From NCBI GenBank assembly GCA_964614215.1, contig CAZTKP010000026.1:1-23551 (forward strand): a stretch of DNA of 23,551 bases, written 5' to 3'. The DNA is from CAZTKP01 sp964614215 (lineage in GTDB: Bacteria; UBP6; UBA1177). Under the pieces are notes generated by a model, which was not told the DNA's origin, did not search any database, and saw only the letters and a program-made list of their open reading frames with translations. The position numbers and the translations under genes are program-made. Below are positions 16,091 through 23,551 of this stretch, piece by piece (position 1 is the first letter of the stretch; the number at the start of each line of letters is the position of its first letter).

Positions 16091-18562
16091 ATGGCTTTTA
16101 TCAGCATCTTTCTTATCTCTACCGGAATTCTCGCCCTTCAGATACTTCAGACAAGGATCTTCTCCTTCACTTTATGGCATCATCTTGCCTACATGGTCAT
16201 AACAGTAGCTCTTATGGGAATGGGAGCCAGCGGAACATGGCTCGCTATAAAGAAAAAAGCACCTGAAAAACCGTACAGATTTCTTGCGGTCAGCTCCATT
16301 CTGTTCTCTGTTTCATCCCTTATCTCTCTTGCAATAGCAGTGAGAATACCTCTAGACACATACATGAACGACAAGGCTCTGCAGCTGGGCTATATCTTCC
16401 TCTACTACATGCTTCTGATTTTTCCCTACTTTTTTGCCGGCGTAACGATATCATTCATGTTCACGCACATAAAGGAAAAGATCAACGTCTACTATCTTGC
16501 GAATCTTGCCGGTTCCGCCATAGGCGGGCTTCTTATTCTTCCTGTTATGGAGCTTACCGGAGGAGAGGGAGCTGTGATACTGATACTGCTGATAGGAGTT
16601 CTTTCAGCTATTTTCTTCTCTATCGCCGGAAAAGACAGGGCAATGATCATTACGGGCGTGATCATGGCAGTTATCTTCACTGCTTTTTATCCTTTAAAAA
16701 AGGTTATCTTCCCCATTTCTCCATGTCCCTCGAAAGCTCTGGGAGACGGCTACACACTGGATCCCGAGCAGAAGATCGTCTTTACTGAGTGGAACCGTGT
16801 TGCAAGGATAGACGTTTTTGAGAACAAGAACTCTCAGAAGTTCTTTAACTATTTTCCTGAACTGAAAAACAAGATCATAACAATTGACGGAGATGCATAC
16901 ACTCTGCTCTACGATTTTCCGTCAGAAATAAATAAGAACCTTATCTACAAAGATAAAAAGGACTATTACAAGAACTATCCACGGATAGGAACATCACTTT
17001 ACGCAAGCGCCTACCACGTTCATGAAAATCCGAAAGTTCTCGTTGTCGGACTGGGTGGAGGAACAGACATAATAACCTCTCTTTTCCATGATCCCAAATC
17101 CGTTACAGGCGTTGAGATAAACCAGTCAATGATCGACGTTACCCAGACGCACTATGCTGATTTTATTGGGAATCCCTATCAGGACCCGAGAGTTGAGATC
17201 GTCTACAGCGAAGGTCGGAGCTATATCAGAAGAAGTTCTGAAAAGTACGACATAATCCAGATGTCCGGAGTTGATACATGGACAGCTCTTTCATCCGGTG
17301 CATACGTAATGAGCGAAAGTTATATATACACGACCGATGCCATGAGAGAGTATCTGGAACATCTTACGGATCACGGAACTTTAAGCGTTATCCGCTGGCT
17401 TTTCTGGCCTCCGCGTGAAATGCTCAGACTGTGCACACAGGCAGTAAAAGTTCTCAGAGATATGGGTGTGAAAAATCCGGAAAAGAACATCGTGGTAATT
17501 GGAGACAGTTCCCTTGCATCCATCCTGATAAAGAAAACACCGTTCACCTGGCTTGAACTGAATGAGATAATCGATCAGACTAACAAAACAGATAACAACA
17601 GAATTGTCTACGCTCCCGGATTTTCTGCAGGCGTTGATTATTACAGACCGCTTTATGAACGTTTCAACTTCAGCGATGATATTGGTCAAAAGTACATTAA
17701 AGGCGGTTTTGCAGCATATTTTAAGGCGGTTGAGAACGGAACTGACAAAAAGTTCATGGCTGATTATGAGTACAATATCGAACCTGTAAGTGACGACCAG
17801 CCTTTTTTCTTCCGATACTACAAATGGAAACATATTTTCTCGAGCTACTACGACCACAGCAGCGGATCTCTGGTCGATTCGATGCCGATAGGACTTCTCA
17901 TCTTATCTCTGAGCCTTATCCAGGCCGTCTTTTTCTCGCTCATGCTTATAATCATGCCTCTTTTCTTTATGACCAGAAAGGAAAGGACGTACAGTCCGTT
18001 AAGTCAGATCACCTATTTTTTCATGATAGGCACAGGCTTCATGTTCATAGAGATGTCCATAATTCAGCAGTTCGTGCTTTTTCTAGGCAATCCTGCCGAT
18101 GCGATAGCTGTTACTGTCATGATACTTCTTTTCTTTGCGGGACTGGGGTCTCTTTCAAGCAAAAAGATCCTTATAAAACTGGGAGAAAAGAACATATACC
18201 GCACAATGATAATGCTTTTCCCGCTCATCATCCTGCTTTACGCATGGATAGTTCCCGTCTTTACTCATAAGCTCATGTTCCTCTCATTTTCGATGCGGGT
18301 CATAGTGTCCGCTTTTATTCTTGCACCGCTTGGATTTCTTCTCGGACAGTTCTTCCCGACCGGACTTACTATTGTCGGCGAAAAGAACAGCGGATTCATT
18401 CCCTGGGCCTATGCAGTTAACGGAGTTGCTTCTGTCATTGCTTCAATTCTCGCAATAATCCTTGCAATGGTCTACGGATTCACTTTTGTCTTTGTTCTTG
18501 CCGCCTTCTGCTATTTTACGGCAAGTGTAACTTTCTACCGGTTCGTTAAGAAACATGTCTGA
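16091..18562 (+). CDS. Polytopic membrane protein with internal spermidine-synthase-like domain
   Basis: This is an 823-residue fusion: an N-terminal block of about six or seven membrane helices (to about residue 205), a soluble Rossmann methyltransferase-like domain, and about six more helices from about residue 595 to the end. The soluble domain has the SAM-type motif VLVVGLGGGTDI near 316-327 and GVEINQSM near 340, as in aminopropyltransferases (SpeE, PF01564). However, the catalytic DSSDP loop appears as IIQMSGVDTWTAL, so it may not make spermidine. A DDQPFFFRY motif near 570 precedes the second membrane block. Similar fused proteins are known in many bacteria, mostly uncharacterised. GGAGG lies six bases before the ATG. 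Its end overlaps the next gene by eight bases. Polyamine or other SAM chemistry at the membrane is inference. Confidence 0.88.
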   Translation: MAFISIFLISTGILALQILQTRIFSFTLWHHLAYMVITVALMGMGASGTWLAIKKKAPEKPYRFLAVSSILFSVSSLISLAIAVRIPLDTYMNDKALQLGYIFLYYMLLIFPYFFAGVTISFMFTHIKEKINVYYLANLAGSAIGGLLILPVMELTGGEGAVILILLIGVLSAIFFSIAGKDRAMIITGVIMAVIFTAFYPLKKVIFPISPCPSKALGDGYTLDPEQKIVFTEWNRVARIDVFENKNSQKFFNYFPELKNKIITIDGDAYTLLYDFPSEINKNLIYKDKKDYYKNYPRIGTSLYASAYHVHENPKVLVVGLGGGTDIITSLFHDPKSVTGVEINQSMIDVTQTHYADFIGNPYQDPRVEIVYSEGRSYIRRSSEKYDIIQMSGVDTWTALSSGAYVMSESYIYTTDAMREYLEHLTDHGTLSVIRWLFWPPREMLRLCTQAVKVLRDMGVKNPEKNIVVIGDSSLASILIKKTPFTWLELNEIIDQTNKTDNNRIVYAPGFSAGVDYYRPLYERFNFSDDIGQKYIKGGFAAYFKAVENGTDKKFMADYEYNIEPVSDDQPFFFRYYKWKHIFSSYYDHSSGSLVDSMPIGLLILSLSLIQAVFFSLMLIIMPLFFMTRKERTYSPLSQITYFFMIGTGFMFIEMSIIQQFVLFLGNPADAIAVTVMILLFFAGLGSLSSKKILIKLGEKNIYRTMIMLFPLIILLYAWIVPVFTHKLMFLSFSMRVIVSAFILAPLGFLLGQFFPTGLTIVGEKNSGFIPWAYAVNGVASVIASILAIILAMVYGFTFVFVLAAFCYFTASVTFYRFVKKHV

Positions 18563-19322
18563 AACGCCTGCTGTACTTATCCTTTCGGGTGTTGATCCGA
18601 CAAACGGAGCAGGTCTGGGGCGTGATATTCTGACAGTCAGGGAGCTGGGTTGCTATCCTCTTTCAATTCCTACGGTTCTCACAGTTCAGAACTCGATGAG
18701 ATTTGACTCGTCAAAAGCTGTTGAAATTGAATATATCAGACATTCCATAGACCTGCTCAATGAAGAATTCTCCATAAAAGCAGTCAAGACAGGTCTCGTT
18801 CCGACTGATGAAAAATGGATCGAGATCTTTGCGGAAATTCTTGAAAATTTCTCTGTTCCGATAGTTATAGATACTGTTGTCAAAGCGACAACTGACAGCA
18901 CGGAAAGAACAATCCCCGAAGGCTATCTGAAGCTGCTCACGGGAAGCAACAGGATCATCAAGCCAAATCTCAATGAATTAAAGATGTTACACCAACTTGT
19001 ATTTAGTCACGAAAACAGTCCTGAAACCATGGCACGGAATATATCGGAAAAGTTCGGATGCACAGTCCTTACAACCTTTGAAGGACGTAAAGACCACATA
19101 CTTCTAACCAGTCAGGATTACGTAGAAAAAATAGATCTGGAGATAATCAACTCAAACAACAGCTATCACGGAACAGGCTGCACTTTTTCTTCGGCCCTGG
19201 CTTCCTTTCTGGCAAAGGGACATTCACTGCAAAACTCTGTTAATGAAGCCGCCGCCTACACTTCTCTAAAAATATCAGGCGCTGTCAGGTTCAGTGACAA
19301 AGGCCAGCATTTTCTTTACTAA
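18555..19322 (+). CDS. thiD: Hydroxymethylpyrimidine / phosphomethylpyrimidine kinase (ThiD family)
   Basis: This is a 255-residue ribokinase-fold kinase, the length of ThiD, which phosphorylates HMP and HMP-P in thiamine synthesis and salvage. The N-terminal substrate loop SGVDPTNGAGLGRDILT corresponds to the ThiD SG.DP..GAG....D..T block. The anion-hole/catalytic motif is seen as YHGTGCTFSSALASFLAKG near 203-221, containing GTGC. PNLNELKML resembles the P.L.E block. Departures such as TNGAGLGRD instead of SGGAGIQAD, and IDTVVKATTDSTE where ThiD has a DPVM-type segment, suggest altered specificity, for example a pyridoxine-type kinase. Its ATG lies inside the end of the upstream membrane-protein gene, so coupling is likely. 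No thiamine riboswitch or other thi gene is visible. Confidence 0.86.
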   Translation: MSETPAVLILSGVDPTNGAGLGRDILTVRELGCYPLSIPTVLTVQNSMRFDSSKAVEIEYIRHSIDLLNEEFSIKAVKTGLVPTDEKWIEIFAEILENFSVPIVIDTVVKATTDSTERTIPEGYLKLLTGSNRIIKPNLNELKMLHQLVFSHENSPETMARNISEKFGCTVLTTFEGRKDHILLTSQDYVEKIDLEIINSNNSYHGTGCTFSSALASFLAKGHSLQNSVNEAAAYTSLKISGAVRFSDKGQHFLY

Positions 19323-19334
19323 TAAATAATTATT

Positions 19335-19364
19335 TTGACAACTGGGACTTTTAAGTGCTATGTT
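19335..19364 (+). promoter_or_regulatory. Sigma70-like promoter for the ACT-porin-ptb operon
   Basis: TTGACA (19335-19340) is perfect and TATGTT (19359-19364) is 18 bases downstream. The leader of about 25 bases carries GGAGG at 19386-19390, five bases before ATG 19396. There is no terminator after thiD, so read-through may add to it. Confidence 0.65.
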
Positions 19365-19395
19365 ACCCCGCATATTAATTGCTTCGGAGGCGACT

Positions 19396-19821
19396 ATGAG
19401 AGTTGAACAGATATCAATACTTATCAGGAACGAACCCGGTGTTCTGAGTAGGATACTTGAATCAATGACTAAAGGCGGAATAAATATTCTAGGTCTCACT
19501 ATCAACGAAACTGCCGCATTCGGTGAGCTTCGTCTCATTGTGGACGATATGGCAAAAACAAAAAAGATCCTTGAGGACGTTGATGTTTCTCACAATATCG
19601 TAAAAGTTATCGTCGTTAACCTTCCTGACAAGCCGGGCGAACTGCTTAAGATAGCACGTCTTCTCAGCGAGAATGACATTAATATCGACTATATGTACAC
19701 ACTGTCAGCCGGCCGCAAAAATGCCTACATTGCAATTAAGAGCTGGGACATGGCGGCAACTGAGGAGCTTCTTCTGAAAGAGAATATGAAGATCGTCTCT
19801 CTCGAAGAAATAATCAGTTAA
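19396..19821 (+). CDS. Tandem ACT-domain regulatory protein
   Basis: With the ATG at 19396 (GGAGG five bases upstream), the protein is 141 residues; an upstream in-frame ATG at 19360 lacks a good ribosome site and overlaps the promoter. Two ACT domains are seen: RNEPGVLSRILESM... (about 10-68) and NLPDKPGELLKIARLL... (about 74-138), with the Pro-Gly ligand-binding turn in both. Such stand-alone proteins bind amino acids or related small molecules and often accompany phenylacetate-CoA ligase or branched-chain acid genes. Here it is first in an operon with a porin-like barrel and phosphotransbutyrylase, so sensing a branched-chain or aromatic metabolite is plausible but inferred. Confidence 0.9.
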   Translation: MRVEQISILIRNEPGVLSRILESMTKGGINILGLTINETAAFGELRLIVDDMAKTKKILEDVDVSHNIVKVIVVNLPDKPGELLKIARLLSENDINIDYMYTLSAGRKNAYIAIKSWDMAATEELLLKENMKIVSLEEIIS

Positions 19822-19835
19822 TTTCTGGAGGAATC

Positions 19836-21503
19836 ATGCTTAGATCAATAGTTTTCTGGACAATCCTTATCCTTTTCGTCTCCCTTTCAGCACAGGAAGC
19901 GGCGCAGCCTGAAAAGCAGGAAAAACCTGCACAGGAAAAAGTCGTTAAGAAGGATGAGAACAGCCCGTCAATGATAATAGAGGACGGCAAACCCGCGAAG
20001 TTCTTTGAACTCTACGGATACTTTGCATTCGCATACAAGTTCACCAACAACATGATCCTTAACGGGAACAATCCGTACCTTCAGCAGACAACGATCAAAG
20101 GTATAGACTACGATGATAATGCCGGCGATGCCCCCAAAACCTCGTCCAAAGAGGCTAACCTCAGCTGGGCATGGTTAAAACTCCACCTTGAGCCTGTTAT
20201 CAATGTTGCAGAAATGCTTGAGATCCACACAAAGATGTCGCTTTTCGGAAATACAGTGCTCGGTGCCGACAACGTTACTGCCGATTCAAAAAGTAACGGT
20301 GTTCTGCGTGATGCACAGCTTGATACTTCAGCAAACATCATTTTCGAAGGACTCTGGGGAACAGTTGATACTCCCATCGGAGAACTTAAGCTGGGACGTA
20401 TGCCTTTTAACTGGGGTCTCGGATTACTTTATAACGACGGGAACAGAATTAACGACCAGTCGACAGGAAACTATCTTGACAGAATTCAGCTGACCATTCC
20501 TGTCGCAGGATTTAAGATCATCCCTGCTTTTGATATTGCATCAACAGGCCTCCTTGACAGTGTTCAGGACTACCTTGTTGACTCATCTATGAAAGATAAC
20601 GGATTTAACGTAAGTGCGATGTTCATGATGACCGAAGATGATCCAGCACTTCTTAAGAACAAGCTTCTTAACGGAAAAACAGCTTTCGAGTTCGGTGCTA
20701 TGGTTATGTTCTCATGGAAAAACGATACATCGGGTGAGTGGGATACGAACACCACTTCCTATGCTCCCACAGATGACAAGTATGCAGACCCGGCAAAGAC
20801 CTATGTCTACGAAGATCAGGGCGCAAAACTGTGGAAACTCGACGCGTGGCTTAAACTCCATCACAGACGTTTTTCTCTCAGAACAGAAGTCGCCTTTCTT
20901 ACCGGAAGCATCGGCAAGATGCTCCTTGATGACGGAACGGAAAAAGACGTTAAGACAGAATCTGTCGGAGTTGCACTTGAAGCTGAGTTCAGAGCGATAC
21001 CGGACAAGTTCAACATCTCTCTTTTCACCGGTATAGCCTCTCCGGATGATGCCGACTATGTTCAGGGAGATTCATGGAACAACCCCGGAAATGCCGTTAA
21101 CAACGACGCTGCAAACAGTGATACGAAAGTTCAGAATTTCAGGTTCAACAGGGACTATCACTTCAACTCTGCGCTCTGGAATCAGTTCCTCGGACGTTTC
21201 ACTGCAGGATACTATGCAAGTCTTTTCGGAACTTACTACATAATTGACGAACTTAAGGTCGATCTCGGTGTCACCTACTCAATGGCCCTTTACGAGAACA
21301 ACTCTCTGGGCGGACAGGGGCTTCCTGATGCTATCGAACCTTTTATCAGCATTGACTATGCTAACAAGAGCGGCCTGCGTGCAGGTGTTAAATATCAGTT
21401 CGGAGCTCCTTTTGACGGTCTTGCGGTAGTTGATGCCAATAACGACCTTATCGAGGCTGATTTCTATCACTACCTCAACATCTATCTGGGAATAGTTTTC
21501 TAA
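19836..21503 (+). CDS. Porin-like outer-membrane beta-barrel protein (resembles TIGR04551)
   Basis: This is a 555-residue protein with a signal peptide (residues 1-20, ending LSAQ) and a Gln/Glu/Lys/Pro-rich periplasmic spacer (about 21-45). The body shows alternating beta-strand patterns, aromatic girdle residues and the FFELYGYFAFAYKF entry strand, followed by LKLHLEPVINVAEMLEIHTK. These are features I associate with the TIGR04551 family of delta- and myxobacterial outer-membrane proteins; I cannot confirm this by search. It ends ...YLNIYLGIVF with a C-terminal Phe, as in barrel proteins recognised by the BAM complex. GGAGG lies six bases upstream and it is 14 bases after the ACT gene. A transport role for a substrate of the operon is inferred. 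Confidence 0.85.
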   Translation: MLRSIVFWTILILFVSLSAQEAAQPEKQEKPAQEKVVKKDENSPSMIIEDGKPAKFFELYGYFAFAYKFTNNMILNGNNPYLQQTTIKGIDYDDNAGDAPKTSSKEANLSWAWLKLHLEPVINVAEMLEIHTKMSLFGNTVLGADNVTADSKSNGVLRDAQLDTSANIIFEGLWGTVDTPIGELKLGRMPFNWGLGLLYNDGNRINDQSTGNYLDRIQLTIPVAGFKIIPAFDIASTGLLDSVQDYLVDSSMKDNGFNVSAMFMMTEDDPALLKNKLLNGKTAFEFGAMVMFSWKNDTSGEWDTNTTSYAPTDDKYADPAKTYVYEDQGAKLWKLDAWLKLHHRRFSLRTEVAFLTGSIGKMLLDDGTEKDVKTESVGVALEAEFRAIPDKFNISLFTGIASPDDADYVQGDSWNNPGNAVNNDAANSDTKVQNFRFNRDYHFNSALWNQFLGRFTAGYYASLFGTYYIIDELKVDLGVTYSMALYENNSLGGQGLPDAIEPFISIDYANKSGLRAGVKYQFGAPFDGLAVVDANNDLIEADFYHYLNIYLGIVF

Positions 21504-21535
21504 AGAAATTTATCAATAAAAAATTGGAGAGAACA

Positions 21536-22453
21536 ATGTTCAGAACTTTTGACGACATTCTTGCTGAAGTTAAAAATGCTGAGAAGAAACAGAGAGTTGC
21601 AGTTGTAGGGTCTGAGAAGTCAGTCGTGATCGAAGCTGCTCTTGACATAGTTAGGGAAAATATCGGAGAGCCCGTTCTTTTCGGTGCGAAAGACAAAGTT
21701 GAAGAACTTGTAAAAGGCACTGAGCTTGAAGGAAAAGCTGAGATAGTTGACTGTGAGGATATGGATACATGCTGCCATAGAGCAGTTGATTACGCAGTTG
21801 ACGGAAAGGTGGATCTCATCCTCAAAGGAACAGTTGACACTGCAAAACTAATGAAAGCGATATTCAGAAAAGAGAACGGACTTAAGGATTCTCCTATAAT
21901 CAGTGACGTTCTTGTTTTTGAAGATCCTATCGCAAAAGAGAACAAGAGACTTATCGGTCTTACTGACGGCGGACTTATCCCGCTTCCGGACCTTGATACA
22001 AAGATAGAGATGACAAGAAGTGCAGTAAAGGTTTTCCACAAGCTCGGCTTTGAAAAACCTAAAGTTGCCTACATTTCAGCAGTTGAAAAAGTAAGCCCCA
22101 AGATCCAGTCAACAGTTGATGCCGCTGAGATCCAGAAGAGAAAAGAAGAAGGCAAACTTGAAGATATAAACGCTTATCTCGAAGGTCCTTACGCAATTGA
22201 TAACGTGATCTCTGAATACGCGGCAAAGATCAAAGGTATTGATTCAGTTATGGCCGGAAATGCCGACATTCTTGTAATGCCTAATATCGAGACTGGAAAC
22301 GTTCTGGGTAAGATCGCTAACTACTGGGCAAATGCGGCAAACGGTCATGTCATCACAGGCGCAAAAGTTCCCGTCCTCATCACTTCAAGAGCTGATGACG
22401 CAAGAACAAAACTCAACTCGGTCGCACTTGGAATTCTTGTAAGCATGAAGTAA
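21536..22453 (+). CDS. ptb: Phosphate butyryltransferase (phosphotransbutyrylase)
   Basis: This is a 305-residue enzyme of the phosphate acetyl/butaryl transferase family, converting butyryl-CoA (or branched acyl-CoA) plus phosphate to acyl-phosphate. The length fits Ptb (about 300) rather than full-length Pta. Seen are MFRTFDDILAEVKN, RVAVVGSEKSVVIEAAL, DLILKGTVDTAKLMKAI, IGLTDGGLIPLPDLDTK and NADILVMPNIETGNVLGK near 235-255, all Ptb-like. The ATG at 21536 is chosen because GGAGAG lies just upstream; a TTG at 21524 falls within the ribosome site. No butyrate kinase gene follows, although the partner is usually adjacent. The stop overlaps the DUF493 ATG by one base (TAATG), so they are coupled. 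Phosphate acetyltransferase activity cannot be excluded. Confidence 0.93.
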   Translation: MFRTFDDILAEVKNAEKKQRVAVVGSEKSVVIEAALDIVRENIGEPVLFGAKDKVEELVKGTELEGKAEIVDCEDMDTCCHRAVDYAVDGKVDLILKGTVDTAKLMKAIFRKENGLKDSPIISDVLVFEDPIAKENKRLIGLTDGGLIPLPDLDTKIEMTRSAVKVFHKLGFEKPKVAYISAVEKVSPKIQSTVDAAEIQKRKEEGKLEDINAYLEGPYAIDNVISEYAAKIKGIDSVMAGNADILVMPNIETGNVLGKIANYWANAANGHVITGAKVPVLITSRADDARTKLNSVALGILVSMK

Positions 22454-22731
22454 TGAGCCCGAAGAAGAAAAAAGCCGAAATAAAATATCCCCTCATTTTT
22501 GATATCAAGATCATAATGGATTCTCAGTCGGGAGATAACAGAAACATCCTTGAACTTGATAACATACTTGAAGATCTATCTATAAAACTTAACAGGAACT
22601 GGCTCTCCAAAAAGAGCAAGACCGGAACATACACAACCTACACAGGAAATATCACAGTCACTTCACAGGACCAGATGCACGAACTCTACCATAAGCTCAA
22701 GTCACATCCATCCGTGAAGTTCGCACTATGA
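22453..22731 (+). CDS. YbeD/DUF493-family small protein
   Basis: This is a 92-residue protein. The pattern YPLIFDIKIIMD, then SKTGTYTTYTGNITVTSQDQ, then HELYHKLKSHPSVKFAL matches the DUF493/YbeD family, which has an ACT-like ferredoxin fold and is thought to be regulatory. In E. coli ybeD lies beside lipB, but the biochemical role is not established. It starts on the last base of the ptb stop and its TGA overlaps the next gene's ATG (ATGA), so it is translated as part of a tight block. Confidence 0.85.
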   Translation: MSPKKKKAEIKYPLIFDIKIIMDSQSGDNRNILELDNILEDLSIKLNRNWLSKKSKTGTYTTYTGNITVTSQDQMHELYHKLKSHPSVKFAL

Positions 22732-23551
22732 TAATCTTTCTCGAACCTTACTACGCAGGCAGTCACAGATACTTTGCAGATAAATTTGCAGAACTGTTCG
22801 GTGCGGATCTTTTCACTCTTCCGGGGAGACACTGGAAATGGAGGATGCACGGGGCTTCAATAAAGTTTGCAGACATGATAAAGGCTAGTGGAAAGAAGTA
22901 TGATACTATCGTTGTTTCTTCGCTTACCGATGCTGCACTTCTAAGGTCACTTTTAGTTGATTACATTCCCAAGGTAAAGATCATCACCTACTTCCATGAA
23001 AATCAGCTTGTCTATCCGTGGTCAAAGGACGATAAAGGGCCTGAAAAAAGGAAGGACCTGCACTACGGTTTCATCAATTTCACTTCAGCTTTAGCCAGTG
23101 ACAAAGTTGTTTTTAATTCAAAGTTTAATCATGATAGTTTTCTCGATGCTCTCGAGTCTTTTCTTAAATCTTTCCCTGACGAGCAACCTGTTGATAAAAT
23201 TGAAGAAATAAGAAATAAAAGCACTGTCATCCATCCAGGAACAGATGTCCCTGAAATTACAGAAAAAGTGGCGAATGACATACCGGTTATTCTCTGGAAT
23301 CACCGATGGGAATTTGATAAAGATCCTGATGAGTTCTTTAATGCGTTAATTGAGCTTAAAGACAGCTGCGAATTTAAACTTGTGGTCTGCGGGGAAGAAA
23401 GAAAAAACGCGCCTGCGATCTTTCAGAAAGCTCGTAAAATTCTTGCTGACAGGATCATTCATTTCGGGTTTGCAAAAGACCGCGAAAGTTATCTTAAGCT
23501 GCTTAAAAAATGCGATATTGCTCCAGTCACAGCCAGACATGAATTTTTCGG
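22728..23551 (+). CDS. tRNA-queuosine alpha-mannosyltransferase homologue (QTMAN/GTDC1, DUF3524), 5' part
   Basis: The gene runs off the right edge; 274 codons are visible. Motifs match the DUF3524/GTDC1 group of glycosyltransferases: LEPYYAGSHRYFAD (5-18), LFTLPGRHWKWRMHG (28-42), FHENQLVYPW (89-98), VVFNSKFNHDSF (127-138), NHRWEFDKDP (191-200) and ARHEFFG (269-275). Human GTDC1 (QTMAN) adds mannose to queuosine in the tRNA-Asp anticodon, using GDP-mannose. The N-terminal half is the DUF3524 region and the rest starts the GT-B nucleotide-sugar domain. ATG 22728 overlaps the previous stop (ATGA). Whether this bacterial protein mannosylates queuosine is inferred; no queA, tgt or other queuosine gene is visible. 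Confidence 0.85.
   Translation, partial: MIIFLEPYYAGSHRYFADKFAELFGADLFTLPGRHWKWRMHGASIKFADMIKASGKKYDTIVVSSLTDAALLRSLLVDYIPKVKIITYFHENQLVYPWSKDDKGPEKRKDLHYGFINFTSALASDKVVFNSKFNHDSFLDALESFLKSFPDEQPVDKIEEIRNKSTVIHPGTDVPEITEKVANDIPVILWNHRWEFDKDPDEFFNALIELKDSCEFKLVVCGEERKNAPAIFQKARKILADRIIHFGFAKDRESYLKLLKKCDIAPVTARHEFF

Noticed and set aside
17381..17857. 158-residue minus-strand frame
   Set aside because: It lies opposite the conserved middle of the fused membrane protein and shows no domain or start signal.
19323..19395. Thiamine (TPP) riboswitch or leader RNA near the ThiD-like gene
   Set aside because: The gap lies downstream of that gene, is short, and holds only a sigma70-like promoter and a ribosome site; no TPP-box sequence is seen.

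Overview
The window looks like chromosomal DNA from a Gram-negative, probably anaerobic or microaerophilic bacterium. AT content is moderately high by eye, genes are tightly packed, Arg is mostly AGA, and Shine-Dalgarno sites are strong (GGAGG). Two lipoproteins, three probable outer-membrane or periplasmic proteins and a porin-like barrel imply an outer membrane. Ferredoxin, a B12-type radical SAM protein and phosphotransbutyrylase fit an anaerobe. The acidic DDEVVN-repeat lipoprotein and the barrel resembling TIGR04551 recall deltaproteobacterial/Myxococcota-type genomes. I cannot name the taxon. Codon use looks uniform, and I see no insertion sequence, phage gene, tRNA, rRNA or CRISPR array.

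Layout. (1) 1-1724, minus strand: a gene for a Cys-rich plus Lys-rich protein with a strong internal start, then a 2[4Fe-4S] ferredoxin, then the N-terminal part of a citrate lyase alpha (CitF)-like CoA-transferase that runs off the left edge. (2) 1950-4481, plus: a large surface lipoprotein with its own promoter and a perfect intrinsic terminator. (3) 4587-7655, plus: an overlapping trio of exported transglutaminase-like protein, degenerate histidine-kinase-like protein and outer-membrane barrel, with a promoter abutting the preceding terminator. (4) 7723-9749, plus: a PilZ (c-di-GMP) protein overlapping L-aspartate oxidase NadB. (5) 9753-13583, minus: a HEAT-like lipoprotein followed by a B12-type radical SAM protein. 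(6) 13784-19322, plus: a tight operon of class II cyclic-nucleotide phosphodiesterase, RNase E/G, a membrane protein with a built-in aminopropyltransferase-like domain, and a ThiD-family kinase. (7) 19396-23551, plus: an operon of tandem-ACT protein, porin-like barrel, phosphotransbutyrylase, YbeD/DUF493 protein and the start of a tRNA-queuosine mannosyltransferase (QTMAN/GTDC1) homologue that runs off the right edge.

No gene-free stretch exceeds 300 bases. The longest are the two divergent promoter regions, 1725-1949 and 13584-13783. Most genes are housekeeping or envelope types. I found no clear new defence or mobile system. The best leads are the QTMAN-like gene, the aminopropyltransferase-like membrane fusion, the transglutaminase/pseudokinase/barrel trio, and the two-start Cys-rich/Lys-rich gene.
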